Shown here: positions 1 to 6,998 of the stretch, one piece after another
How positions within the stretch are numbered: the first letter of the stretch is position 1
Layout: the number at the start of each line of letters is the position of its first letter
DNA from: a candidate division WOR-3 bacterium
Lineage (GTDB): Bacteria; Hydrothermota; Tepidihabitantia; SM23-42
Direction of reading: 5' to 3'
Assembly (NCBI GenBank): GCA_029858255.1
Contig: JAOUFJ010000008.1
Coordinates: 25,058-89,057, forward strand
Length of the DNA: 64,000 nt
The notes under the pieces: generated by a model
Seen by the model: only the letters and a program-made list of their open reading frames with translations
Databases searched by the model: none
What the model was told of the DNA's origin: nothing
Made by a program: the position numbers and the translations under genes

Positions 1-464
1 ACGGCGCCGCGATTGGCGGCGGCACAGGTCTTGTTGCTGTATGCGATATTGCTGTAGCTGCTCGCAGCGCCAAGTTCAGTTTTAGCGAGGTTAAGCTTGG
101 ATTGATACCGGCTTGCATATCGCCTTACGTTATTAAGAAATGCGGTGAGGGTAAGTGCCGCGAATTTTTCCTAACAGGCGAGAGATTGTCTGCAGATAAG
201 GCGTTATCGGCCGGATTGGTGAATGCCGTGGCCGAGCTCGAAGGGCTTGATGTTGTGATCGATCAATACCTGGCGCAGCTAATCTCCAGTGGACCTGAAG
301 CAATAGCAACGTGCAAGGAACTTCTACGCAAGGTACCGCAGATGTCATACGATGATTTGAAGAGGTACACAGCCGAGATTATTGCCCAAATACGCATTTC
401 TGAAGAGGGGCAGGAAGGCATGGCAGCATTTTTAGAGAAGCGCAAACCTGAATGGACAGAATGA
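1..464 (+). CDS. Enoyl-CoA hydratase/isomerase family protein, methylglutaconyl-CoA hydratase-like (5' partial)
   Basis: The gene runs in from the left edge; its reading frame is open from base 3, and the first ATG/TTG seen is internal. The visible part (about 153 residues) is the C-terminal two thirds of a crotonase. It has a glycine-rich oxyanion-hole segment (GAAIGGGTGL), the second catalytic glutamate region (FSEVKLGLIPACISPYV) and a C-terminal helix ending in FLEKRKPEW. The stretch IPACISPYVIKKCGEGKCREFFLTGER resembles the LiuC/methylglutaconyl-CoA hydratase branch, whose partners are biotin-dependent carboxylases. That fits the biotin carboxylase gene 150 bp downstream. The exact acyl-CoA substrate is inferred. 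Crotonases add water across the alpha-beta double bond of an enoyl-CoA in the cytoplasm. Confidence 0.85.
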   Translation, partial: GAAIGGGTGLVAVCDIAVAARSAKFSFSEVKLGLIPACISPYVIKKCGEGKCREFFLTGERLSADKALSAGLVNAVAELEGLDVVIDQYLAQLISSGPEAIATCKELLRKVPQMSYDDLKRYTAEIIAQIRISEEGQEGMAAFLEKRKPEWTE

Positions 465-481
465 AGCGCTGGATCACGCCG

Positions 482-600
482 CTCGCAGTAAACGCAGTAG
501 CACTTCGTTCACAGTATCATTACATTTGCAGATAGAGGTCCGATACTGCGAAATCAACTAAAGTTGAATTGATACTGCGAAGCCATCATGGATGATACTG
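482..600. repeat. Cluster of short GATACTGCGA / TCGCAGTA repeats between crotonase and biotin carboxylase genes
   Basis: The 150-bp gap holds several copies of one word in both orientations: CTCGCAGTAA at 482-491, ACAGTATCATTAC at 511-523, CGATACTGCGAA at 541-552, TGATACTGCGAAG at 570-582 and a degenerate GATGATACTGG at 592-602. The same words bracket the four-helix-bundle gene at 2739-3110. No gene is visible here, so this may be a relic or solo copy of that element. Confidence 0.6.
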
Positions 601-614
601 GATTGTGAGGAATT

Positions 615-2117
615 ATGTTCAAAAAAATATTGATCGCAAATCGTGGTGAGATTGCTATAAGGGTAGCCAGGGCATGCAGAGAACTTGGCATTTGCCCGGT
701 CGGAATATTTTCAAGTGCGGACGAGTATTCCAGACATCTGCGGCACATGGACGAAGCGTATCTCGTGGGTGATCCTCCTCCTCAGGAAAGTTATTTGAAT
801 ATACAAGCAATCATGGCCGCAGCGGAAGAGGCAGGTGTTGATGCGATACACCCAGGGTATGGATTCCTTGCTGAGAACCCGAGATTTGCAGAGGCATGTG
901 AGGCGAGTGGCATTGTATTCATAGGTCCTAGTTCGAAGGCGCTTGCTCTGGTCGGTGACAAAGTTGCGTCGCGGAGCACCGTTAAGAAGGTTGGTGTTCC
1001 CATCATACCGGGTATGCAGATTGCCGAAAGGGAGATGACTTCTTTCAAGAAAATTGCCGAGCAGGTTGGCTATCCGGTGATTGTTAAAGCCTCGATGGGC
1101 GGTGGCGGTAAAGGCATGCGTATTGTCCGCACCGAGAAGGAACTCGAGGCAAGTATCGAAGCAGGGAAGAGAGAGGCAAAGAGTGCCTTCGGTGACGAAA
1201 CCGTCTATCTTGAAAAGTACATCGAAAGGCCGCGTCACATTGAATTTCAAATACTCAGGGACAAGCATGGAAACACGTTGCATTTGTTCGAGCGGGAATG
1301 TTCAATACAGAGGCGCCATCAGAAGATAGTGGAGGAGACTCCGTCGACTGTCCTCGATGCTGAGCTGCGTCAGCGCATGGGCGAAGCAGCCAAAAAGGTT
1401 ATCGAGGCTTCAGAATATACCAACGCTGGTACCGTGGAATTTTTGCTTGATGAGAGCCGCAACTTCTATTTCCTCGAGGTCAATGCCCGAGTCCAGGTTG
1501 AACATCCGATTACTGAAATGGTCACGGGAGTTGATCTTGTCCGTCACCAGATAATGATTGCAGCGGGTTCTAAAATCGATCTTAAACAAAGCTCGGTCGA
1601 ACAACGCGGTCATGCGATCGAAGCAAGGATCTACGCCGAAGACCCTGAGAATAACTTCTTGCCGTGTCCTGGGAAGATTCTTTTTTTGAATGAACCAGAT
1701 GGACCCGGGGTGCGAGTTGATTCTGGTATATATCAGGGGTGGGACGTCCCGCCGTATTACGACCCAATACTGTCGAAGTTGATCGTCTGGGCAGAGAACC
1801 GCGACATGGCGATAAAGCGCATGTCCAATGCGCTGAATAATTATGTAATTCTGGGTATCAAGACAAATCTTGGTTATTTAAAACGTATCATGGGGACCGC
1901 AAAATTCATTGCGGGCGATTATCACACGCATTTCATCGATGATAATGCTTCTGAATTGCGCATGGCTGATGATAATATTCAGGCCGCTATTGCCGCAGCT
2001 TCACTGATAGCCATGGGCAGGAAAGAGGGAGAAAAAGCCCTTATTCAGAGTGGTGACATACGACGATCGACGACACCGTGGCAGGAGATCGGAGATTGGG
2101 AAATCTGCAAAAGATAA
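615..2117 (+). CDS. Acyl-CoA carboxylase biotin carboxylase subunit
   Basis: ATP-dependent carboxylation of biotin on a carrier protein, the first half-reaction of acetyl-, propionyl- or methylcrotonyl-CoA carboxylase. The 500 residues carry the N-terminal biotin carboxylase domain (KKILIANRGEIAIR at the start), the ATP-grasp glycine-rich loop KASMGGGGKGMRIV near residue 160, and the catalytic segment EVNARVQVEHPITE near residue 290, followed by the C-terminal domain. Length is normal for PccA/AccC-type subunits without a fused carrier. The ATG start follows GTGAGG and gives the conserved N-terminus. The carrier gene lies 46 bp downstream; a carboxyltransferase subunit is not in the window and may lie upstream of base 1. 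The nearby hydratase and cobalamin adenosyltransferase suggest methylcrotonyl- or propionyl-CoA as substrate, but sequence alone does not decide it. Confidence 0.93.
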   Translation: MFKKILIANRGEIAIRVARACRELGICPVGIFSSADEYSRHLRHMDEAYLVGDPPPQESYLNIQAIMAAAEEAGVDAIHPGYGFLAENPRFAEACEASGIVFIGPSSKALALVGDKVASRSTVKKVGVPIIPGMQIAEREMTSFKKIAEQVGYPVIVKASMGGGGKGMRIVRTEKELEASIEAGKREAKSAFGDETVYLEKYIERPRHIEFQILRDKHGNTLHLFERECSIQRRHQKIVEETPSTVLDAELRQRMGEAAKKVIEASEYTNAGTVEFLLDESRNFYFLEVNARVQVEHPITEMVTGVDLVRHQIMIAAGSKIDLKQSSVEQRGHAIEARIYAEDPENNFLPCPGKILFLNEPDGPGVRVDSGIYQGWDVPPYYDPILSKLIVWAENRDMAIKRMSNALNNYVILGIKTNLGYLKRIMGTAKFIAGDYHTHFIDDNASELRMADDNIQAAIAAASLIAMGRKEGEKALIQSGDIRRSTTPWQEIGDWEICKR

Positions 2118-2163
2118 AGGACAACATATGATAAGGTATGTTTCTTTTGGTGAATAGGGTAAT

Positions 2164-2667
2164 ATGAAATATCACTTGCTGTATTTGAAAGAGAAATATG
2201 ACGTTGATGTCCGCAGCGGGGAAGATGAATTGGTCGTAACAATAGGTGACCAAAATTACACGGTTAACGATTTCATCATGCGGGAAAACTCGGCCAGCTT
2301 TAGAATGAGAGACAAGACGTATAGAATATTTTTTGCGCGAGATAATGCGAAAATATACGTTTCACTCGGTGGTGAATACTTCACTCTGGAGTTAAGCAGC
2401 CGGGCAAAGTACGGCTCAGAAGGAGGAGACCAGCAAGGAGGTAATGTCATTACTTCTTCGATGCCGGGATTACTTGTCAAATTGCTGGTGAAGGTCGGAG
2501 AGAAGGTTAAATCGGGGGACACGCTCGCGATCGTTGAAGCCATGAAAATGCAGAGTGAACTCCGTTCACATATTGATGGCGAAGTGAAGAAAATCAACTT
2601 CAAAGAAGGCGATCAGGTGGACGCATTCGTACCGATTGTCGAAATTGAAAATTCGACAATGACATAA
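2164..2667 (+). CDS. Biotin carboxyl carrier protein of an acyl-CoA carboxylase
   Basis: Carries biotin between the carboxylase and carboxyltransferase active sites. The 167-residue protein has an N-terminal beta-rich region (about residues 1-85) and a linker, then a biotinyl/lipoyl domain from about residue 95. The biotin attachment motif EAMKM is at 125-129, so Lys128 is the predicted modified residue; MPGLL and GDxV-type turns fit the fold. It matches separate carrier subunits of propionyl-CoA/oxaloacetate-type carboxylases rather than classical AccB. It follows the biotin carboxylase gene and precedes the four-helix-bundle insertion. The biotin ligase at 9793 is its likely modifying enzyme. 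Confidence 0.9.
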   Translation: MKYHLLYLKEKYDVDVRSGEDELVVTIGDQNYTVNDFIMRENSASFRMRDKTYRIFFARDNAKIYVSLGGEYFTLELSSRAKYGSEGGDQQGGNVITSSMPGLLVKLLVKVGEKVKSGDTLAIVEAMKMQSELRSHIDGEVKKINFKEGDQVDAFVPIVEIENSTMT

Positions 2668-2720
2668 TCGCAGTATTGCTTCGCCCGCAGGAGACGCAGT
2701 ATCGTTACACTCGCAGTAAT
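2668..2720. repeat. Left repeat flank of the four-helix-bundle cassette
   Basis: Directly after the carrier stop codon are TCGCAGTAT (2668-2676), CGCAGTATCGTTAC (2695-2708) and CTCGCAGTAATCGC (2710-2723). They are the reverse complement of words found on the right side of the four-helix-bundle gene (GGTACTGCGAG at 3149-3159; AATGATACTGCGAGC at 3200-3214), so the gene lies between inverted repeats. The same words also occur at 482-600. Confidence 0.6.
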
Positions 2721-2738
2721 CGCTTGTTTCTTCGAAAC

Positions 2739-3110
2739 ATGAAGTTCAAATACGAAGAATTGGAGGTCTGGCAGTTAGCCATAGAACTGATAAAAGCTAT
2801 GTATGTGCTGCTAGAGAAATTCCCGACAGACGAAAAATATGATTTAATCTCGCAGGGTAAGAGGGCTGTGGTGTCAATTGCCCTGAATATCGCTGAAGGT
2901 AGTGGACGGCACACTGATCGTGACTTCAGCCTCTTCATAAATAGGGCAACTACATCGTTGCTGGAGGTCGATGCAGTATTGAAGGTTGGAATTGAACTGG
3001 GATACATAACACCGCAGGATTATTCTATTATTGATCCGCTGATAGAGAACGAGTATTTCAAACTCATTGCCTTTGATAAGTCACTCAGGAAGGGCTCCAG
3101 TACAAGATGA
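2739..3110 (+). CDS. Four-helix-bundle protein (23S rRNA intervening-sequence / S23 family)
   Basis: A 123-residue protein of the four-helix-bundle family first known from ORFs inside 23S rRNA intervening sequences and also related to Avd-type accessory proteins. It shows the typical N-terminus (YEELEVWQLAIELI), the central NIAEGSGR motif near residue 53, and helix-rich remainder. I chose ATG 2739 because the family starts at this point; the frame is open upstream to a TTG at 2676, but that part overlaps the repeat flank. Molecular function is not known with certainty; nucleic-acid binding is suggested for relatives. It breaks up an acyl-CoA metabolic operon and lies between inverted short repeats, so I infer it is a passenger or mobile cassette rather than a pathway gene. 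Confidence 0.88.
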   Translation: MKFKYEELEVWQLAIELIKAMYVLLEKFPTDEKYDLISQGKRAVVSIALNIAEGSGRHTDRDFSLFINRATTSLLEVDAVLKVGIELGYITPQDYSIIDPLIENEYFKLIAFDKSLRKGSSTR

Positions 3111-3148
3111 AGGTATTCACATTGAATTCTTGTGAGGCAAACAGGAGC

Positions 3149-3214
3149 GGTACTGCGAGTCCCGTCTTTTCGGGACGATTTTGCGAATTCGGTTTGGCGA
3201 ATGATACTGCGAGC
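3149..3214. repeat. Right repeat flank of the four-helix-bundle cassette with internal hairpin
   Basis: Contains GGTACTGCGAG (3149-3159) and AATGATACTGCGAGC (3200-3214), inverted relative to the left flank at 2668-2720. Between them GTCCCG-TCTTTT-CGGGAC (3159-3176) forms a perfect 6-bp stem hairpin. The arrangement looks like the end of a small repeat-bounded element. Confidence 0.55.
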
Positions 3215-3235
3215 AAAGTGATTTGGACGTAAGAT

Positions 3236-4057
3236 ATGCATTTCTTGGCAATAGTTGCCTCTGAAAGGCGTAACGGTAACAGCGATCTGATAGGTCGTCT
3301 TTCTGTGAGATACGCATTGAAATCCGGTGTAGATTCCGGTGAGGTAGCATATCTTAAGAATTTCAGGTTAGAACAGTGCCGCGGTTGCCTGAAGTGTCTT
3401 GAAAAGAAACAAAAATGCTGTATTGATGATGACCTTTACAGATTGCTCGATATCATCCAGGAGGCGGATAGGCTTCTGGTGATCGCACCGGTATATGTTC
3501 TTGGTATTCCGGGCAAGCTGAAGATGCTACTGGATCGATACCTGGCGATTGCTGGGTACCTGAGCGCGCAAAGTGTGGGGCCCGGAGCAAGCATTGGCGT
3601 CGCCGCGCTGCCTGATTGGCATCAATTCCAAATACCCCTCACGAATCTTGTGCTTCTCGCATTGGGCAGGCGTATCGCAGACAGTATTGTGCTCTACGGG
3701 GCAGGACCCGGCGAGGTTTTGCTCAATGGAAGTATCACAGAGCTTTCTGTGCTGGTTGACAATCTGATAAATTGTCAGAATGGAAAGTACGATTCGACCG
3801 TCGCACAGAGATGTCCGGTAGATTATAACTGTCTGTTTGAACGTATCGAGGGTGATCGATTTCGCTGCCCAGTCTGTCTCACTCCTGCCCGGTTGACTGA
3901 CAATGGATATTACTTTGATGCCGACGATTTGAATTGTCATCGCTGGACAGGGCAGAAACTTCAAGAGCATTTTGAGAATTGGGTACTCAAAACAAAGCCC
4001 AGATTCAAATCCATGTTAAAGGACATAATAAAAAAGAAGAGAGAAATGGGGATTTGA
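3236..4057 (+). CDS. Flavodoxin-like / NADPH-dependent FMN reductase family protein
   Basis: Predicted FMN-binding electron carrier or reductase. The first 190 or so of 273 residues follow the flavodoxin-like reductase pattern: an N-terminal beta strand with the phosphate loop SERRNGNSDL, the cysteine cluster CRGCLKCLEKKQKC near residues 44-58, and the APVYVLGIPGKLKMLLDR segment that contacts flavin. The C-terminal 80 residues add a CPVC knuckle that could be half of a zinc ribbon, then a basic helix ending KKKREMGI. The next gene, a two-cluster ferredoxin, begins at the base after this stop codon, so the two are probably co-translated and work together in electron transfer to or from the acyl-CoA enzymes around them. 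The redox partner is inference. Confidence 0.78.
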   Translation: MHFLAIVASERRNGNSDLIGRLSVRYALKSGVDSGEVAYLKNFRLEQCRGCLKCLEKKQKCCIDDDLYRLLDIIQEADRLLVIAPVYVLGIPGKLKMLLDRYLAIAGYLSAQSVGPGASIGVAALPDWHQFQIPLTNLVLLALGRRIADSIVLYGAGPGEVLLNGSITELSVLVDNLINCQNGKYDSTVAQRCPVDYNCLFERIEGDRFRCPVCLTPARLTDNGYYFDADDLNCHRWTGQKLQEHFENWVLKTKPRFKSMLKDIIKKKREMGI

Positions 4058-4639
4058 GTGAGTTCCGAAGGTGAAAACAATATACACTTCGTGTGTACGC
4101 GTGACGAAGGTTGGCAGATCGTCGAGAAGAACAAAAGATACTGGTTATCGAACTGCGGCTGCCGGGAGCAGAGAGGGCGGTGCAAACGGTCCAGGATGGA
4201 CATCTGCCTTGACTTCCAGGAACGTAATACAGGAGGGGGTTCAAATCTGCACGAGGTACGTAAGGAAGAGATAGAAAGAGTGTTTGCGGAAGCGAAAGAG
4301 AAGCATCTTGTGGTTAGGCCTTTCCGTGATGACCAAGACAGAACCCGGGTTGCGGGTATTTGTTTCTGCTGTGACGACTGCTGCGGATATTTCCTGGATC
4401 CGAGAGAGAAATGCGATAAGGGAAGATATAGAGAAACTACTGATTTAGATAATTGCACTCATTGCAGTGAATGTGTTGAAGTATGCTACTTCGGTGCACG
4501 TAGCATGGTTGATGGTAAATTGGTGGTTGCGGCGGACCGATGTTACGGTTGTGGTCTCTGTACCGACATTTGTCCGACAGGATGCATAGGGATGGTCGTC
4601 AGAAGTACGGTCACGAACAAAATAAAAAAGGAGGTTTGA
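4058..4639 (+). CDS. Ferredoxin-type 2x[4Fe-4S] protein
   Basis: Predicted cytoplasmic electron carrier of 193 residues. The C-terminal part has two classical cluster motifs, CTHCSECVEVC and CYGCGLCTDICP. The N-terminal part has further cysteine groups (CGCREQRGRC near residue 33 and CFCCDDCC near residue 102) that could hold another metal centre. The GTG start directly abuts the stop of the flavodoxin-like gene, and its own stop overlaps the next start as TGATG, so the three genes look translationally coupled. The context suggests electron delivery in enoyl-CoA or related reduction/oxidation. The extra cysteines set it apart from simple bacterial ferredoxins. Confidence 0.82.
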   Translation: MSSEGENNIHFVCTRDEGWQIVEKNKRYWLSNCGCREQRGRCKRSRMDICLDFQERNTGGGSNLHEVRKEEIERVFAEAKEKHLVVRPFRDDQDRTRVAGICFCCDDCCGYFLDPREKCDKGRYRETTDLDNCTHCSECVEVCYFGARSMVDGKLVVAADRCYGCGLCTDICPTGCIGMVVRSTVTNKIKKEV

Positions 4640-5415
4640 TGCCGTTCGAATTTATTATTGCTGAGAAGAAGGACAGAATAGGTTTTGTGAAAATAAACCG
4701 GCCTGATGTATACAATGCGGTCAACGTCGAAGCGATTGTCGAATTAGAGCATGCGGTGCAGACATTCAATTGCGATAAGGATGTTCTGGTTGTTATTATT
4801 ACAGGAGAGGGCAAGGCCTTTGTTTCGGGATCTGATATTTCCCGACTTGCTCAGATGGAGTCGATTGAAGCTCGCGAGTACAGCCAGATTGGACAACGTG
4901 TGCTTTCTTTTATTGAGAACATGGAAAAACCTGTTATCGCAGCCGTGAATGGGTTTGCACTTGGTTCGGGGTGCGAACTTGCAATGGCGTGCGACATCAG
5001 GATTGCTTCAGAGAAGGCAAAATTCGGTCAACCCGAGGTAAAATTAGGATTGATCCCAGGTCATGCCGGCACTCAGCGGCTCGCGAGACTGGTTGGTTCC
5101 GCAAAGGCCAAAGAATTGATATTCACCGGAGAGATGATCGATGCCCAAGAAGCCCTCCGAATAGGTCTCGTGAATAAGGTTGTAGCACCCGAGGCACTGC
5201 TCGACGAAGCCACGAATTTGGCAGCAAAAATAATGGAGGTCGGACCGACCGCCGTGCGTTTTGCCAAAACGGTCATTAACCGGGGTGTTGATGCAAATTT
5301 GACGACAGCGACTTCATACGAGACCGAAGCGTTTAGTATTCTTTTCTCCACCGAAGAAGCAAAAGAAGGAATGAAAGCATTCCTGGAGAAACGAAAGCCT
5401 AATTGGTGTAAATGA
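4639..5415 (+). CDS. Enoyl-CoA hydratase / crotonase family protein
   Basis: Hydration of short-chain enoyl-CoA (for example crotonyl-CoA) in beta-oxidation or butyrate-type pathways. The 258-residue protein has both catalytic glutamate regions of active crotonases: GSGCELAMACDIRIA (about residues 108-122) and GQPEVKLGLIPG (about 131-142), plus the C-terminal FLEKRKPNW. I chose ATG 4639, which has an excellent AAGGAGGT ribosome site at 4628-4635 and overlaps the ferredoxin stop by one base; the frame is open further upstream but only through the ferredoxin gene. It differs from the partial crotonase at the left edge, so two hydratases serve this locus. Confidence 0.92.
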   Translation: MPFEFIIAEKKDRIGFVKINRPDVYNAVNVEAIVELEHAVQTFNCDKDVLVVIITGEGKAFVSGSDISRLAQMESIEAREYSQIGQRVLSFIENMEKPVIAAVNGFALGSGCELAMACDIRIASEKAKFGQPEVKLGLIPGHAGTQRLARLVGSAKAKELIFTGEMIDAQEALRIGLVNKVVAPEALLDEATNLAAKIMEVGPTAVRFAKTVINRGVDANLTTATSYETEAFSILFSTEEAKEGMKAFLEKRKPNWCK

Positions 5416-5810
5416 TTGCAGTTTTGCTGGAGTCGTGCAACATAATGTCGTAGCGCCGCAGATTGCTAGCTATTGACGATAAGCTGAAAAATACTGGCAA
5501 TGTATAGACGATATGATAAAAGAGCTGAATCGGCTGACCGGTGGTAAGACAGAATTTTCTTAAGGGGTCGAGATATATATCAACTGTCTGGAAAGAAATT
5601 AAGGTACAATATAGTGTTTGTAAGACCTGAGAAAAAATATGGGCACACGTCATTATTTGAATGGAGTCTAGAAGGAAGATATCTGAAGCAGGTAGATAAC
5701 ATGGCACAAACAGCAATAAAGAATAAATCTGACGACTTCGCCTGCGCCGCAACCGATAAGCGGACAACGCCCGCCGTTAGACAGAACATCTTAATAGAGG
5801 TAAATAACTT
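5416..5810. other. 395-bp intergenic region without a convincing gene
   Basis: No family-like coding sequence is seen. A 66-codon open frame (5614-5814) overlaps the next start codon but has no recognisable features or ribosome site. The first bases hold a weak TTGCA/TGCAA inverted repeat near 5417-5441 that could help termination. A TTGACG at 5473 has no -10 box at normal spacing. The region may carry the promoter of the flavoprotein gene, but I could not place it. Confidence 0.4.
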
Positions 5811-6911
5811 ATGAATTCTCGGAAAATGCCACTGTTGAAAATAGGCAATTTTGAGGCCAAGATACCGATTGTTCAGGGCGGAATGAGTGTTGGTATCTCT
5901 TTGTCAGGATTAGCTTCGGCTGTGGCGAACGAGGGGGGCATAGGAGTTATTGGCACTGCTGGAATTGGTATGCTCGAACCTGACTATGCCACAAATTTCA
6001 GGGAAGCGAACATAAGAGCTTTGAGAAAAGAAATAAGAAAAGCAAAGGAAATGACAAGCGGGATTATTGGAGTCAATATAATGGTGGCGCTCTCAGATTT
6101 TGATGAACTCTTGCTGGTGGCAGTAGAAGAAGGTGTGGACCTGGTTTTCGTCGGTGCTGGGCTTTTGCTTAGGAACCCAAAAACATTGCCTCTGGCAAGG
6201 TTAAGAGAGGTTGCGACCAAGATTGTTCCTATAGTTTCTTCTGCAAGAGCTGCAAGAATCACATTTGAAAGCTGGGCGAGAAACTGCGATCATGTCCCCG
6301 ATGCCGTGGTTGTTGAGGGCCCACTTGCAGGTGGACATCTCGGTTTCAAGAAAGAACAGATTGACGATTCTGATTATGCGCTGGAGAAGATACTCCCTGA
6401 TGTTATTTCTGTAATAAAACCCTTTGAGCGGCGGTATAATAAAGATATCCCCGTAATCGCCGCCGGAGGCATATACACCGGGGCTGATATTTATAGATTT
6501 ATACAGTTAGGAGCCAGTGGAATTCAAATGGCAACCAGATTTGTCGCGACTCATGAGTGTGATGCCTTCATAGAGTTCAAAAAGGCATACGTAGTATGCA
6601 AAGAGGAGGATATTGTCATAATAGACAGCCCCGTTGGATTACCGGGAAGAGCGATACGAAACAAATTTATAAATGATATATTCGCAGGTATGAAAAAACC
6701 CTTTAAGTGTCCATGGAAGTGTTTGAAAACTTGTGACTTCAAAAAAGTACCATACTGCATCGCTCACGCACTAACCAATGCCAAGAAAGGAAAACTTAAG
6801 AGTGGGTTTGCATTTGCAGGCTCTAATGCATTCAGAGTAGATAAGATAATTTCTGTCAAAGAATTAATTGCGACCTTGTTGATGGAATATAAAACGGCGG
6901 CGTGCATATAA
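5811..6911 (+). CDS. Nitronate monooxygenase / enoyl-ACP reductase II (FabK)-like FMN protein
   Basis: FMN-dependent TIM-barrel flavoprotein of the 2-nitropropane dioxygenase family; relatives oxidise nitronates or, as FabK, reduce enoyl thioesters. The 366 residues open with PIVQGGMSVGISLSGLASAVANEGGIG, the family's N-terminal signature. A GPLAGGHLGF segment near residue 174 and the phosphate-binding PVIAAGGIYTGADI and LGASGIQMATRF segments near 220-245 follow. The C-terminal third has several cysteines (FKCPWKCLKTCDF), less usual and possibly a metal or redox site. Its place between hydratase and hydroxyacyl-CoA dehydrogenase genes favours a role on acyl or enoyl thioesters over nitronate detoxification, but that is inference. 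Confidence 0.82.
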   Translation: MNSRKMPLLKIGNFEAKIPIVQGGMSVGISLSGLASAVANEGGIGVIGTAGIGMLEPDYATNFREANIRALRKEIRKAKEMTSGIIGVNIMVALSDFDELLLVAVEEGVDLVFVGAGLLLRNPKTLPLARLREVATKIVPIVSSARAARITFESWARNCDHVPDAVVVEGPLAGGHLGFKKEQIDDSDYALEKILPDVISVIKPFERRYNKDIPVIAAGGIYTGADIYRFIQLGASGIQMATRFVATHECDAFIEFKKAYVVCKEEDIVIIDSPVGLPGRAIRNKFINDIFAGMKKPFKCPWKCLKTCDFKKVPYCIAHALTNAKKGKLKSGFAFAGSNAFRVDKIISVKELIATLLMEYKTAACI

Positions 6912-6998
6912 ACCGCTTCGCTCAAAACCGTCTCTTGGTGTTTATTTGAATCTGTTTCAATCCGTTTGAATCAATTTTCCGTAGGAAAAGGAGGTTTG

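Noticed and set aside
711..1283. Long minus-strand open frame of 190 codons opposite the biotin carboxylase gene
   Set aside because: It is a shadow of a strongly supported plus-strand gene, with no domain, ribosome site or natural composition.
5614..5814. 66-codon plus frame before the flavoprotein gene
   Set aside because: No family features, no ribosome site, and it overlaps the real start codon of the next gene.
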